Positions 13,078 to 27,384 of a DNA stretch of 64,000 bases are shown here, piece after piece. The notes beneath the pieces are model-generated. The model searched no databases. It had not been told where the DNA came from and was given only the letters and a program-made list of their open reading frames with translations. Position 1 is the stretch's first letter. The number at the start of each line of letters is the position of its first letter. The stretch is from Hymenolepis diminuta. Lineage: Eukaryota > Platyhelminthes > Cestoda > Cyclophyllidea > Hymenolepididae. The position numbers and the translations under genes were made by a program. Where the stretch lies: positions 935,331-999,330 of the forward strand of contig CAADRB010000025.1 in the NCBI GenBank assembly GCA_900708905.1, in the 5' to 3' direction.

Positions 13078-13449
13078 CTTGTAGCGGATGCTGCAAGTCT
13101 TTTTGCTACACCTAAGCAATCCTCCAAAGCAGTCCAAGTAGCCTCTAGCAGAGTCCTCTATTATCAATTCACTCCCGAATTAGCTAGGCTATGCCCAGAG
13201 TGGTAAGAACAAGTAACGTGTTGAGTGAAGAGAATCTATTGATCACTTCGTTGATTTTGTGAATCAAAAGCTTAGTCATTAAATACAAAACCATGCTAGG
13301 CTGCAGGGATCTTGATTGCTGCTTGGTTGAGGAGGTCTCTGCACACGCGGCCGGACTTGTTCTCAACGCGACCGGTTACATGACCGCACTTCCCGTGGTG
13401 AGCTCTAGCGCACGTGATTCAATCAGCCTTGTTGGCGTTGTGAACCCCA
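13078..13449 (+). repeat. Dispersed repeat R1, copy 1
   Basis: About 370 bp that reappears in the same orientation at 57747-58122 with high similarity and small indels. Shared blocks include GCAGAGTCCTCTATTATCAA, AAGCTTAGTCATTAAATACA and GAGGAGGTCTCTGCACACGC. It is GC-richer than its flanks. I could not find protein motifs, a tRNA-like head or a poly-A tail, so its class (SINE, MITE or fragment of a larger element) is unknown. The opposed small frames inside it (13184-13366 and 13293-13493) are by-products. Confidence 0.85.
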
Positions 13450-16400
13450 CAAGCCTTATAAATAAATATTATCAGAAAAATGTGACTAAATAATAAATAT
13501 GCTTGTTTTATATTTCAAAATCTAGTTTCAATTTAATACAATTGATATGACTTACGCAGTAACGAAGAATTCAAAACAGGGGCACTTTATATTAAAATAA
13601 TTATTAATAAATATTGAATAAACTGAATAATTTTGTCCAAAAAACTCGCAATAATATATTTTTTTGTTAATTAATAAAAAAATACACTTTGGGTCGTTGC
13701 TTAGCATAATTTTGGAAAAAATTGCTGTAATTTGCTTAATCCGATGTTATTATTGAGTTCTTAGGCGTGTGACTATTTTGGAGGTTATAAAAGTGACGAG
13801 AACATGTTATTTGCCGTTTTTGACGTTTTTACAATGCCACAGGCAAAAAAATCTTTGGTGTATCAAGAAATGGTGGATTACTAAATATTTTAATAAATAT
13901 TTGACGGCTATCTGCAAAATATAAGTTCTTTCTGAGAAAAATTAAGATTTAATATTCTTTCGACGTTCCTATCATCTCTGACGTCACTGTTTCTCATAAT
14001 TCTATTCGACATTGTCCTCTGTCTCCTGTTGTATCATTATCTTCTATGATACCTTCTATTACAACCCCTATTATGGTGGCCAATAGTGACATGAAGTTGC
14101 ACCTATCAGGTAGAAATAGTGTAAAAGTATAGAACCTTTCATGGCGTGTCGTTCCAGCATGACTTGTATGCGAACGTACCGTGACCAAGAAACAATCAGT
14201 CCCAAAAGGCCTTGGTCAATATAACCACATTCGAGCAAAACCCATACTCATTTGTCAGCCAAAGCGATCTACACCGTTAGGTGATGAATGCCAAGAACCC
14301 GAGGAAATAGTCTCTGCTATATCTGTTGCCTGCTCAACTGGAAAAGTATCAAAAATGGTCGCATAAGATGCAGCGCTGCGAAATCTGGTGTAATATCAAT
14401 TAGGTCGAGTGAGGCACTAATTTACCCAAACAAACCTAATTAACGTAGGTATTAAAGTGTTATTAATTGTTATTCCTCATCATAGCTTTAAATATTTCAG
14501 TGGAATGAGGAAGAAATGGAAACGTAGTTAAATTTTTATTGAAGTTTTGGTTAAATTTCTAAACCAAGCACCATTAATCTGTATCTTACTGAATTTAGTA
14601 GGAAAATTAAATGCAATGAAAAATTAGATGATCATTAAAAACGTCGACGTGATAGAATTCACACAATTTACGATATGTCTGAAAACCCTGCATTATAAAC
14701 TCAGCAATTCAATGTCTTGTGAAATATCATTTGTGTACAGATATTTCACACTACAACTATTCCCCTCATGGGATTACTTTCCCATTATAGCTTTTGAACT
14801 CTTCTTCTGATTTGTAAAGTCTTTTGCAAATACCTAATGACTTATGGCAAGATGAATGCTTGCGTTCGACAGCTTTGCAGCTGTTCATTGCAAGTGGCTG
14901 GCATCACCCAGCAGACGAAAACCCCTCCGGAAATAAAATTGGATTTTTATTAACGAAAAAATTGTTTGATTAACGTATAGTCGTTAAGTGTGATTTTATA
15001 CTCAATTAGAGATATGCGTGTACACCGTAAGTATTTCTGGCCACCGGGTTTAAGGAAAAAATTCAAGTCTTCTGACCTGAGGGTTTCCACTAGTATTGCA
15101 ATCCCAACAACTGTATCTAAAGATTTTCTCCTCTATTCTTGACCCTACTCAGCACTAACTATTGTAAAAAATAACTTTCTAATACACATACACCCAATGG
15201 AATACAATTCAAGATTTTAAAGTGGGAAGAAAGTAGTATTCACATCTTAATGTCATTAATAACTATAAGCCAAGTGTTTGAATGATATGGCAGGAATAAG
15301 TGATTGCTGAAGTGATCGCACTGCATAAAAAATGGCAAAACTAAATATTCAATTATTTGTAGGAGAAAATGTATCTGGGATACAACAGGAAAGCTTCATG
15401 CCTTTGTAGTTATTGGCTAACTGACGTAACGCTAGGTGGGGAGATCTCATTTATTACTATATCCCTTTCAAACAATTATGTTGATCGACCAAACACCCCC
15501 AAGAATTTGAAAGTTTACTCAAGAAGCTATTTATCATAACAGTCTTCGACGATTTAAAGGAGGTGCTTAATGGTCTTCTCGCATTCCCGATGACATAATA
15601 TTCAATAAACCGAAAATTCACCCCGGACGTTTTTCATTAAGCTTTCATTCGGGATCAGTAGATGAACTCCAATGTGCCCGATAAGGTTCGAAATAAGGGC
15701 TTTCCTCATTAACAGAACCTTCCAACTTATGATGAATGAGGTTATTTCTAAATTGGATCATGTTGAACGGAAATTGTTGAAACTAGATACAGAATAAGTT
15801 AGGACATTCGGGCATGTCGAGCACGCCAATGAACAACGTACGATGATCAGTAGCCTTAGCTTGGCTATTGAGCTATTAAATATAAACCTGCAGATTCTGG
15901 CAAAATCCGATACATAATTAGCTCCGATAAAACTTTGTAAATGTATGCTTTTGAGGACAGAGAAATGGAATGATTACGTGGTGTAAATAGGAGGACCCTA
16001 GAAGTAAAGTTTATTTGGATACCTCAGGTCGCAAATTAATTATGATGAGGCAGAAACCGATTAGGTATAATTCTCAAAACTTGCATAGCCAAACACCTCT
16101 ACATAAAAGGTTCACAGTCGTCATTCAGTGTAAATCAAGGTTACCATGATCTGTCTTCTAATATGGACTTTTCTGTAATGGCCCTAACGGTGTCTGATAA
16201 CGACAAACTTAAAGCGCTCTTGACTACTTGGAGAAAACTGAGGCCTTGTAGAATCACAATACGTGAAGAGCTAGTTCAGCGGATTCCTCTAGAGACTACC
16301 CTGACCAAACCACAAAATGAACCCTTAGCCCTTGGGTTGCTGTGAAATTTAATTCAGAACTACTGAGTGAGTTAACAATCATATTTTCAATTAAATTTTG

Positions 16401-19400
16401 CAAGGAAAGTGCAAATTTTTAATAGTTTAACGATAAACTTAGCATAACCCCACCATTTTGAATCATTCTTCATGTACAAGTAGATATTTTCAAGCAAATA
16501 TTTCCTTATTAAACATTTTCTTGCGAAAAATTTGACAGCTGACATGAATAACAACATCACAGGAAAAGCAGTCGACCAAAGGTCAAAAGGGTCTTAATAG
16601 CAGATCGAGATGAGGCAGATGTATAATGACATAAGTTAGATTCATTTGACAAACACCCAGCGAATTTGAAAGCCTAATGACAAGAGTGTTTTAATTGCTC
16701 TCACAATGTAGTTAGTTGCACGGAGAGTACTCCCGATACATTCTAATATTAGAGATTTGTAATAACCATGGGTAATATTTAAGAACTCTTTTTATTTTCT
16801 AAATAAAAATCAATGCTATTCTCACTACAATTCCCGAGGAAGCGTTTAAACTGATAGCAACTAAATTATCTTTATCAAAGTCAGGTAGATGGGGAATTTC
16901 CGATAAGCCCATGAAGACAGCCTCATTGAAATGGAGACCTTAAGAAAACCTCGCATCCATAGGGAAAAGTGTTTAAAAAATTCAACTTGAATAAAGGGAA
17001 TGCATATTGTAGTTACCCTTATGAGAAACTCCCACTCTACCAACCGTATTCTTTACCAGAATTACCGGTGTTACTGGACTTGCCCTGATGAATACCAGAT
17101 TCGTGCACCTGCTGTATCTCGTAAACGCGAGGACATTTTTGTGAATGTCACTCTTGTTTTCTCTTCCTCATGTATATATTCTCTATTCTTCTATCAGTCA
17201 AGTCCTTTTTCTGTCCTTGTGTATAGCTTAGTCTAGTGATAGAAGTATGGAAAACAAGTTTGAAACCTTGTAACCTCGTAACTTGGTTCACTTACAATTT
17301 GACTTGAATTACTATGTGTCAGTCCAATTATAAGAAATCAATGAGAATAAAATTCATTTGCTTGTCCATGTTTAAAAAGAAGTAATTTTGTAGAAAATTC
17401 CTCAATAACAATACTGAATTTCGCAAATAAGTAGCATCTTATTTTATAAACACAAAATTGTTTGCTAAATACTCTTTTGGGAAGAATATGATGTGCAAGG
17501 AAGCTATTTATTATGTACCTACTGAAAGTTGAATGAATTAGAAGTTAAAGCGATTTATATGTAAATAGGAGTATAAAATTGGTTTCAGTCTTTTAATTAA
17601 TGCCAAGGCCCCGATTTTTTAATCATGCTTTGGCTGCAGGCATTGATCACAAGTGTTTGATCTTTTTACTTTAATTGGTAATTTAGAGATCTAAGTATAA
17701 GATGTTCATGGTCATGTGTCCTCATTTGACCGTCTCTGAGGTCACACAAGTGCCAAGTGTTTATGTAAATAAAAGTCTGGCCTAACCTGTGTTGATCGAT
17801 CCGATTCAGTTAAAAAGCAGTGGCCTTTAAGCATGCGTAATTTAATGAGACGAAAGGACCATGCGAGTAAATGGGGAACGGAGACCGATGGGACACGCAG
17901 AATGCATGGTGTCCAACATTAATTAGATAATGGTTAATATCTTAATAGGAAAGTATTTGATGATTAAGTGATTAATCGGTAAGTGAGGCTGAGTGTCTAT
18001 TGCATCTAGACTTTATTCTCAATCGATAAGTGGAATTTTAGCAGTGTCGCCATTGAATGACTTATGTCTTTCGGACTCCTGACAAATAAGCTGCTCAATA
18101 TATTTATTTTAAGTACAATGTTTTCAGTTTTTAAATTCTCGCTATTATAGACTTACATGGTCTTTCATTCAATCTTGCTTTGCCAATAAGATGTTTTTTA
18201 ATGAACTCCTATTTCGGCAACTTTTCTTACATTTATCAACTCAACTACGATCATACGATTGCAAATTCTCTTCAATTGAGTGATGTTTAAAGATAAAAAA
18301 AACCGCTGGTCATATTATTGTTTTTATTCCGACTAACTGTCAAGCTATCACGAACGCCAGTGCCTGCATATTGACAAGGTAGTTGGGTGACTTACAGACC
18401 ACCTAAAAGTGCTCATCCGGAGAAAAGATGTGCACGCTGCGGATTTGAGCTTAGTTTGTCATCTTTCTGTCGGGGGCCTAATATGATTGTCCATAGAATG
18501 AAAGTCCCACTATTACTATTGAATACGTGAGGCTGGATTAAAATAGTGCGTGGTTATGAACGAACAGAATGCATTGTATCAATCAGTGGCGACCTATCAG
18601 TCAGCATATACACTTAGGAACTTACTCGTGTAACTACGCTCGAATATACACACAAGGGACCAGTAGGAGCCGTAGGCTATTGATCTACACTTTGGATGCC
18701 GCCAGTAATGGGTCACATGACATCCAGATACGGTTAACTACTCTAGGGTTCTGCGATGCTTTCTCCCTCGCCAAGGATGTTTCAATTTGATAATGGAAAA
18801 TACCTTTATAGGCCTAATTTCTAGAACCAAACTTTGGCGCGTTGGTTCAATAATAATTTACTCATATTTCAGAGAAAATTAATTAGCTACAGCAGTTAAC
18901 AAGCTTGTTCGCATCCATCGTTGCACATTCAGTGTGTAGAATAATCAGCCGCATAAATTAGCCTGAATGAGGGAACAGAATTGGAGCGTCACCGGAGAGA
19001 CTCCATGACGTTTCCCCTTTACTTAAGATGGGAGTTGGAAAAGCTTTCTAAAAGAGCTATCATTCGTGGCTTCAGACCAATAGCAGTTTTTACTCTTTTG
19101 AAGGTCGAAGGAATAACGACAAGCTTAAATGGAGTTAACATGAAGGATCGGTATTGAATTCTCTGTTCTTTGAGGTTTAGATTAAGACTTGGCATGAATT
19201 TATATCAAGATACGCGAGGCATATGTGCGGTTAATTTTATTTGTACCTAAATGCCATCTTACTCGACATTTACCTATACTTGTTGAAGTTTGGAATTTTA
19301 AGATAGACGTTTTGGTGTTCTCAGTTAAATAAATGCCATCACCAGGGCTTTACTTTAAATGATGGAATGTCAGGTAATATATTGAAGCATGGCTTTCTTT

Positions 19401-19659
19401 GCATTTTCCGAAATTACTCATTTGCATTCGCTATGGTATTATTTCGGTTTTGCGTCTACGAAGCCGCGGTGATGTCCTTATGTCCCTATGACTCAAAACT
19501 CCTATTTGTTTTGTTCTACTTACATCTTGGTGTTCTGCTCCAATGCTGTTATTAACTGTTAGTTACGATCAAGATCGGATTAATTAGTTCTCTCAATTTT
19601 TTATTCCTCTCCCTGTAGAGAAGGGTAAAAATGGGGAAATTTAGCAGCCATCTTACTTA
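13450..19659. other. Long stretch without a recognised gene
   Basis: Short frames near 14181-14366, 16163-16345, 17000-17236 and 18569-18790 (all plus) were read and show no domain, consistent splice signals or repeat partners within the window. No element ends were recognised. Confidence 0.45.
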
Positions 19660-19820
19660 TGTCCACAAACCTTCCTCCAAGAGCGACAGCGACCGATGAC
19701 TAAAAGGTCTGATCTAGCTCATAGTTCACTTCCTCACTAGTCAACTCGGCATTCAGGCGTGTGCTTCAGTTTGATCCAGCAAGATTATGAGCCTATTCTA
19801 ACCACCTTGGGGCTTATAGT
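19660..19820 (+). repeat. Dispersed repeat R2, copy 1
   Basis: About 160 bp alignable to 61252-61433 in the same orientation. Shared landmarks run in order: CCTCC-A, then GAGCGA-A, then CGATGACTA, then a C-rich middle, CATTCA, AGTTTG, AGCAAG, GCCTATT and CTTGGGGCTTATAG. Divergence is high, about 25-30% by eye. The class is unknown. Confidence 0.75.
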
Positions 19821-22800
19821 CTTTCTCAAACAAATATAATTATAATTCTTTACTTCCCTTGTGTAATATATTCTATGTTGGATGCAGTCTCTCTTTTTGT
19901 AATCCCTAATAAAACAATAGGAGTTCACATTCATTCGACGGTAAGGATACTACATCCTGACTATTATTTCCATCAAAATATTGAATGCTTGCTGTTCGTT
20001 TTATTTTTTTCCCATAAATATTTGCTAATCCGGCGTGCTAGGAGTTGGGCGTCAGGAATTTCAATAGTGGAACACAGGTTAAAGGATGAGTAGACAATCA
20101 CATGTATTTTGTTTGATGATAAAGTGACGTGTATGTGTGATAAGGAGGACTTAAAGGGGTGAAAATTACGCATATATAGTTGACACATTGTAAGTTATCT
20201 TGCCAATCAAATATCGCGGTTGCGTATATTGATATCACAATGTTTGGGGCGTTTATATAGACGAATAAAAAACGTTCGGACTTCAAGTTTAGGCCAATCC
20301 TGGCCAGTCTCCAAGACACCCACTTTTTACATTCATCTCTTTCGTCGTGTTATTATCACTCAAGGCTTGCAGTCAAATTTTGACCTCGATCATTATTACT
20401 GATTACTATTATTAACTAACAAAAGGGCAGTTGGAGTAATTGGTTATTTTTAATTTATCTTCGCCTGTAAGTAGCATGTTCTCATTTAATAAGTAAATTA
20501 CGACAACAGTGGAGTATAAATAATGAGAAACGACAATATAAGCTATTTTTAAAACGTCTATGGCTAGAATACTTTTTAGTTGCGAGAACCACTAGCTAAA
20601 CTATTATGCGTAATTTATTTAATTAAAATATAACTATCATATTTTGCAGGAATTGGACAGCATCACTTATGACCGCAGTGACCATCTGAGTACACCACGT
20701 GAAATGAGAAGGAAGATGGGATTTAATTATTGATGCTGAAAATGGACGGAAACGACTTGTCTGACCTAAAGTATTCTATCAGCATTGGTGTGCGTATAAC
20801 GAATTTCGCGTTCGATCACACACTTTGATAAAGGTTTGTCAATGGATACAAGAATTTTAATGTTCAAATTAACAAAACTTTAATGAGAAACATTTATCAC
20901 CGTAGGTTCTATTTCTGTCTCTGGATTTTGAATGCGTCATATAAATCTTAAGGCTATATGGAAAATAGAAGTACAACTTCCTGTTGATCATGTCCAGCGA
21001 CATTTCCCTATAGGACCATCTTGATGCAAATTCACGATGCCACAGTCTGGAATAATAATTAGTTGTGTCATTAAGCAGGTTGGACTAGGATGAATTCAAA
21101 ATTCATATGACGTAAGACCCTTCTTAATCAATTTCTTTCCCTTATTTGCTCATTACTGGACCGTCTTTTTGACCTTCAAATTCTGGGAAATTTTGGGAAA
21201 TAATAGAAAAAGGCCGGTGAAGCCCAAGCTGTATAAAGATATTTCATATGTTGAAATTCACTATTCAACCATTTTTTTCTGTTGTTCTCATGGCGTTAAA
21301 ATGGAAATAAAGTACCAAATGGATTAATTGGTCATTATTTACAATAAATACCTCGACGTTTAAAATAAATTCTCCTCTTCGAGTTCTCAAACTAATATCT
21401 GATTGAACCAAACTCTCTTACTTCCTCACATGAACATAATTTGGCACAAATTCTGAAAATTAAATGAATAAGATTATCTAAGCTAAAATCCCCAACTATA
21501 GTGACTTATCTCCACATCAAACATAATCGGCTATTTATGCTTTGCCTTCTCGACCGGTATTTGAAATCCAACACACACATACACACACACACATGTCTGG
21601 GGTAAAAACACAGCCTGATTGAGAAAAGTTTATGTCCCATAAACTGTCAAATTGCCAGAAGGGGCGGTAAGGTGCATGGGGAACGGAGAGACAACTAAAG
21701 GGATCATTTATCCTGAGACTAAATAAAAATACTGCGGCTTTTAGCTTGATTTTGTTGGCTTCCTACAATGCCTATTTCTGGAAATAATTCGAGGAAAGTA
21801 TTCCATGTTAAAATTTATAAATTTAAATTTCCCAATTGATGTAGTCTCATTAAAACTTTAAAGTATTCAATCTACTCTAAAAAATGAGTAGCGAGACAGA
21901 CAAATTTCTAGCCATGAATGTACTGATCCTGCATTCAAAAGTACCCACTTGAGATGAGGATTGTTTAAAAGCCAAATTTAGTAAAAATGAAAAGATTTGA
22001 ATGTTTGAAATATTCCTACTCATTCAGCTCTGCTAATTGGCCTATACGTTGACATGTCGATTTACAGGAATGCAAATACAGATTTACGGAACACTCACAT
22101 TTAGCTCCCCAAAGTTTCTATTTCAATGAAGGATTAAGGCGATATGAGTCATTAAAAACTGGATTACTAGGTTGAGACAGTAAATAAATATTTTTGATTT
22201 ACTTTTTAAATATTTATAATGTGATCTACTCTAGTAAATAGCATTGATGATATACAAAACTTAAGGAAATTTCAAATATTTTCCCAAAATCTCTCTAATT
22301 AACCTTGGGATTGTGATAAGTGATACCAACTACAAGATTGATATTTACGTTTAATTAATTTGAAAATGAAATATAGAATGGTGAATGTAGTTTAAAATTT
22401 TACTGACAGGTGCCATGGTATTCTGGTAATGATTGTCTTGCCGAATCAAATATAAATATCTAACCTTACGTTTTTATTACTATTTTATCGATTTATCTTA
22501 TCAAACCACTTTTGAATCTTTTATTGAACGCAGTTGAGGTTCATGCAGTATACTTTCCAGGTAAGTTATAAAGAAGTGATCTTCATTTAAATCCTGACTT
22601 TTGACTATAATTGGTAAACAGTGCTTTTCACAAATTTTCAAGGGCTGAGAGTTTGTTCCCCGGGGCAATTCATAAGGGAAACTATCATATTTAAACTACT
22701 GATCACCATAAATCAAAGTGAAGTGAGTACATATGGACGTCGATCACATGACCTCTGGTTTTGCAGTTGTACCTGTGACCGGTTTGTCATCGGTACACTT

Positions 22801-23692
22801 GACTTTATTTGACATAACAGACTCAAATTACTCAATTTCATTTAGAGATAAAATGAGGTAATAAGAAAATGTTTTATTATAAATGACATTAATGAGGCAC
22901 TCGGTTTAGACGAAAGCATTTAACCGCAGATATGAGGAATGTCCATACTCACAAAATATATTTACCATTCGTCTTGAATTTGCAATCATCATTTAAAAAA
23001 TATTTCAGCTTATTTCACCGTACTCCATCTTCCTGTGCCTATCAACTTATAAAGGCTGCCTAATCTTTGCTAGGCATGGAATTTCTTACGCAATTTTCCT
23101 CTTCCCAAAATATGGACATCCATATACATTTTCATTTAAAAATAGACTTCAATAAATGGAAGAAAAGACTAATATAAAACCGGATTCGTACAAGCTATTT
23201 AATGCTGTCTTCCGTTGACTGATTCCCGCGTTGTGAGTTCTACATCTCCACAAAATCACCGTTTTTATGTCTGTCGGTGACGAAGTTTCCGCCTCCACTT
23301 TGTTTACCTCTAATAGGACGTTCTTTCACTGTATATCGGTTGCTATTCGTTGAAAATAACTAGATTCAGTACTTTTTATCTTATAATTAAATTGTCTTTC
23401 TACTAAGTTAATACGCTAATAATTACGTAACAGAATTCAAATCCATGAACTCCAACGAGGAGCGTATTACAAATAGGAAGGAAGAAAAAGTCAACCACAA
23501 AACTTTTTGAGTAAGTGTATTTACGGGGTGATCAGCATTGATAATGCAATTATATGCAGGACATATATTATTCGAACGTACAATAACAAATTCCTCAATT
23601 TTCATAGTTGTCTACTACGACTAATCTCTCTACCTTCAAACTGGTAGAGTACAAAATAGAGGTCGTAAGCTGAATGGGAAATGAGCTGAATA
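19821..23692. other. No gene recognised
   Basis: Mutually overlapping short frames at 19875-20402 on both strands contradict each other. The stretch contains a CA microsatellite (separate entry). Confidence 0.45.
21570..21593. repeat. (CA)n microsatellite
   Basis: A run of CA dinucleotides of about 24 bp with one interruption (ACACACACATACACACACAC). Confidence 0.9.
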
Positions 23693-24018
23693 TTAATGTA
23701 CATGCAAAAAAGAATAATTCCACTGGCAGATTCTGTTTTCCTTGAGCCTCTTGCAGCTCATTATAAGTCTCTTATAATCCGCTCTTGCTGAATCACAGTC
23801 GGGACACTTGAGTTCGACGTCTTTGCAAGTCTTCATGACGAAGGGAATTGGGAAACATCTCAGAGCTCCACTACGTTCAAAATGAAGAAAATTTGAAAGT
23901 TCCATCCACAGATTAGGATTAGTTTCACTTACGCAGTTAGGAATATCGTTGAACACAGTGTATAGAATTTATTTCCAATTTTAAAATTTGTTACAATAGA
24001 TCTGCAGCATTAGGCACA
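23693..24018 (-). pseudogene. LITAF-domain pseudogene (LITAF-psi)
   Basis: A broken third member of the LITAF family (zinc-binding, membrane-anchored proteins of late endosomes and lysosomes). The first part (23933-24018) starts at the first zinc knuckle, which reads C-A-stop-C where the intact paralogue has CAYC, and runs on through a hydrophobic segment. A GTAAGT donor and a TAG acceptor bound a 62-bp intron (23871-23932) in phase 2, exactly where the intact paralogues have theirs. The second part (from 23870) reads GALRCFPIPF, then KTCKDVELKCPDC with the second knuckle, then YKRL. Besides the nonsense codon, the Cys-Cys pair before IPF is reduced to one Cys, and IPFC has become IPFV. The frame continues about 23 codons past the usual end. 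Inference: a decayed duplicate. A sequencing error at the TAA codon cannot be excluded, but the lost cysteines argue against that. Confidence 0.72.
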
Positions 24019-26978
24019 AATTATATCAATCGGCTAGCAACCGAAATTTTCTGATAAAAAATGAATAGAACAAGGTACATTCTTTATTTATTTAATAACT
24101 ATTTAGTTTTTATTTATTAATATTTACCTTTAAACAGTGGAGGAGGCTTAAATATTATTGGCTCAAATGATGTCTTTATTAAAATAATACTTTAAGTATA
24201 GAAGAGAAGAATTATGCTGCATAATTACATACACATTCATAATATGTCGTCATTTATGTCTCGTTCTTCAATCTACAAATAAGAATGTATGACCTAAATA
24301 GGAAATGTTCTCTATTGAATCACCTGGGGTTTTGTATCTAGTCCCTGATAGAAAGGCGAAACAATGATTTACCTTGCACTGCAGGTGCAATATGCATGCC
24401 ACGCCATCAGAAAGACGCTTCCATGTTTAACTATGGGGAGTCACGACAAGATAAAATTAACCACCACTCATCGATTTGCCCACTATCTGATCGTTCACAT
24501 CTTGTCACGTTGATTAATAAAGTCAAATGACTGGTTCACTCTTCCCTGGCCAATCATTACCGGGACAAACCCATTGTTGAGAGCACAAGTAAATTGTGAA
24601 TTACATCAAATTAATGTCGGATTACTAGGCTAACCTTGTATGTTAGAACTCGCTTTTGAGTCTGAGCAATTTCACCACACCCAATAACACTGAGCTTGAA
24701 CAAGGATTGTAGCAACTCTCAATACACTACAGAGTCTATTTGCGGGTAATTCATATCTGAGTTTTGGTGATCGAACCGCCAGTAATTGCTCATCTCGCCT
24801 TCATTTACAAAGAGTTGATGGCATCAGGGGTCAATAATGATAATTCTTTTATTACTCCGCTTTTCATCAGTCGCAAATTCCATCAATGCAAAAAATGGAT
24901 TTCTTTTTTAAGATTTACCATCTCAACGATACTTTCTTTCACGTCAAACACTCGTTTGGAATCCTCTGGAAGTAGTCTTATTTAACTCTTTTGTGCGCGA
25001 ATGTAGAGGTATCAACTTTCTATAAATTCTATTTCAATAGCATCATCTTCCGTTGGAAGAATTACTCATAGATTTTGTTCCTGTTTCTGTAATTATGCGA
25101 TAAGTTTACTCAAAGAAATTTTCGCAGCATGTAGTTTGACATTCATTTTTCTTCTTCTTAATGGATCTAAAATCAGCAGCTGTTCTTGATCTAATATTAT
25201 CCATCATAATAGATCACATATGAAGCATGACTGGTTCTATGAGTGCTTCAAGTAAGTTCGCTTGAATTCTAATTGAAGTTACGCTCGATCTTTGGATCGA
25301 TATAAGTCTCACTATCCGCATTCTGGGCTTCAAATTATCCGTATTTATAGTATGTTGAAGCAGACTTTTGTAATGTGCTGCTGGGCCAATAATTCAAACA
25401 TATATCTCTATTGAAGAATGAATGCTTCGGATCGTTATCGACTTATGTCATGTGGCTTTTCCTCAACATACTTACCAACCATTATTTTAACCCTTGTAGT
25501 TGTTGTGGCCCGTCTCTATTATCACATGCATCAATAATACATTCACGCTTGGACCTCACCTGCTCTAAAAGTGTTTCTTATATTAATAGTACTGGAACGC
25601 AAATTTAGAACGAAATTTAATAAGTATAAACACAAAATAGTGATCAGTAATTGGGCATAATACGATCTTCCAAAGGCAAAACCTTAAAAACAAACTTATT
25701 TCTCTTATCTTTGTATTGCTTATTTAACATGAAAGTGAATGGTTCAAACCAATTTGCCAAATTCATGATTTTGAATATATTTGAAGTATTACATGTACAA
25801 TTACTAAATCTGGATGTATAGAATTTGGATTATAAAACGTGGCAACTTATAAAATTAGCACAAATTTGAACAGACTAATATCGCCATTTTCAAGGACATG
25901 TTTGATAATTTCAATATTAACTAACGGAAAGGTTTTGTTTTTCAAACTCCCATAGTCACTAAATGCCTCATATTCAGTCTTTGCTCCATCTGACTAATGC
26001 TCATGAGCGCAACATATCTGGATCCCCAATTCCTAACCTATGAATTGATATTATCACTCCACAACAAACTACTGCGATAGTAGGCTCAAAAGTACAAATG
26101 AAATAGGACCAAGAGGGTCTGTGGTGTGTTTGGTTGAAATCGATCTGAGAAGTGTCTTCATTATATTTAAAACTAAAAAACGACAGTGAAGTTCAAATCT
26201 AATATAGACGGAAGGACTTTGATAGACATCTGATTGGTCATTAAAACTAATAGTTTATCATTAGTTAATAATTGAATGAACGATTGGTTTTATGTGTAAG
26301 TCATGGGACAGAATCAGTAAATAAAACCACATTCCAGTTAGCTAAACTTAACTGTTACAAAATTTAATCTTTCCAAAAAAACGCTAATGAAATAAAATAC
26401 CAAAAACATTATCAGAAAATAAGCAATTTAAGGTGGAAGAAAATTGTTTATCCTCATCAATTCGTTTTGTACACCGTCATAAAATGTAGGAAAAGTCAAA
26501 CAGAAATTAATTTAGAGAGAAGAAAAATATTAATTGGGAAATGTGAAATAGCACATAATGTTTAAATAAAATGGGATAAGTAAGCGGGAAAATACCGGCA
26601 CATCTCATGGGGTCACTGGTTGAAGATAGGAAAAGAATAGGAATAAGGTCATGTCACAAAAGGAATCGGATGGATAACATGAACAATGGAATAATGTCAC
26701 ATCCCGGGTTGGTTCAGGTCTGGATATGTTGTTTCGAGACGCTGTAGGAATTACGTTCGAAATGCTTATTAAAGGGATACTACCGTTTGAAATAAGTTGG
26801 GGAATATTTTGAAAAAGGAATGATAAGATACACGTAATGATGATTAAATATCAGCAACAACTTTAATCCACCAATTGGAAAGGGCATTCTAATTAAGATA
26901 ACCCCGCTTGGAGATATTTTCACAGATCATTGCAGAAAAACCGCTTTGTGATCAAGCCATATATTGGGGGAGAATATC
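24019..26978. other. No gene recognised
   Basis: AT-rich. Frames at 24764-24985 and 25411-25608 show no domains. A possible upstream exon of the LITAF pseudogene was sought just above 24018 but not identified. Confidence 0.45.
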
Positions 26979-27275
26979 AAGCAAGAAGAAATAGTAATCA
27001 TTTCCCCCGCTCCCAATATTTCCTATATGAATAAAAAAATATAATGTCTTTCTTTATTTCTCCACCGGTAAAAGACATTTGATTATTATTCTTATTTGTT
27101 GAAGCCGATACCGATTGAGAGCGAGTTTTGTGAATACACTCGCATTGACTATAACGTGTCTTCGTATCTGCCGTAGGTTATTAGCTTCTGTGTTAAATTG
27201 CTGCATTATCGAGTTTTCTAGATTGTTGGCTCTGCGAGACTACTATCGGAGCTCCTAGTTGGTTACGTTTTAGCA
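26979..27275 (+). mobile_element. LTR, Ty3/Gypsy family 1, copy B
   Basis: The only family-1 copy in the plus orientation. It is recognisable from AGAAGAAATAGTAATCATTT through the shared TATCGTCGAGTTT-like region to GTTGGTTACGTTTTAGCA at 27275. The first bases are mutated (no clean TGTTAG), so the left end is approximate. No matching 5-bp duplication was found: the right flank is GGAAC and the left flank is AT-rich and different. No primer-binding site is recognisable after the LTR. It is either an old solo LTR or one end of a rearranged copy. About 110 bp beyond it lies an LTR of another family. Confidence 0.8.
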
Positions 27276-27384
27276 GGAACCAGAAACCAGCTGGGGACAT
27301 CAGGGATCCGAAGAATGGTCTCATTTATTTAACCCTAGCCCAGTTATTTGCAAATTGCTTAAAGCAAATTTTCCAATCAAATAA

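Noticed and set aside
13184..13493. Opposed small frames in repeat R1
   Set aside because: They are not both preserved in the second copy at 57747-58122, and stops differ between copies.
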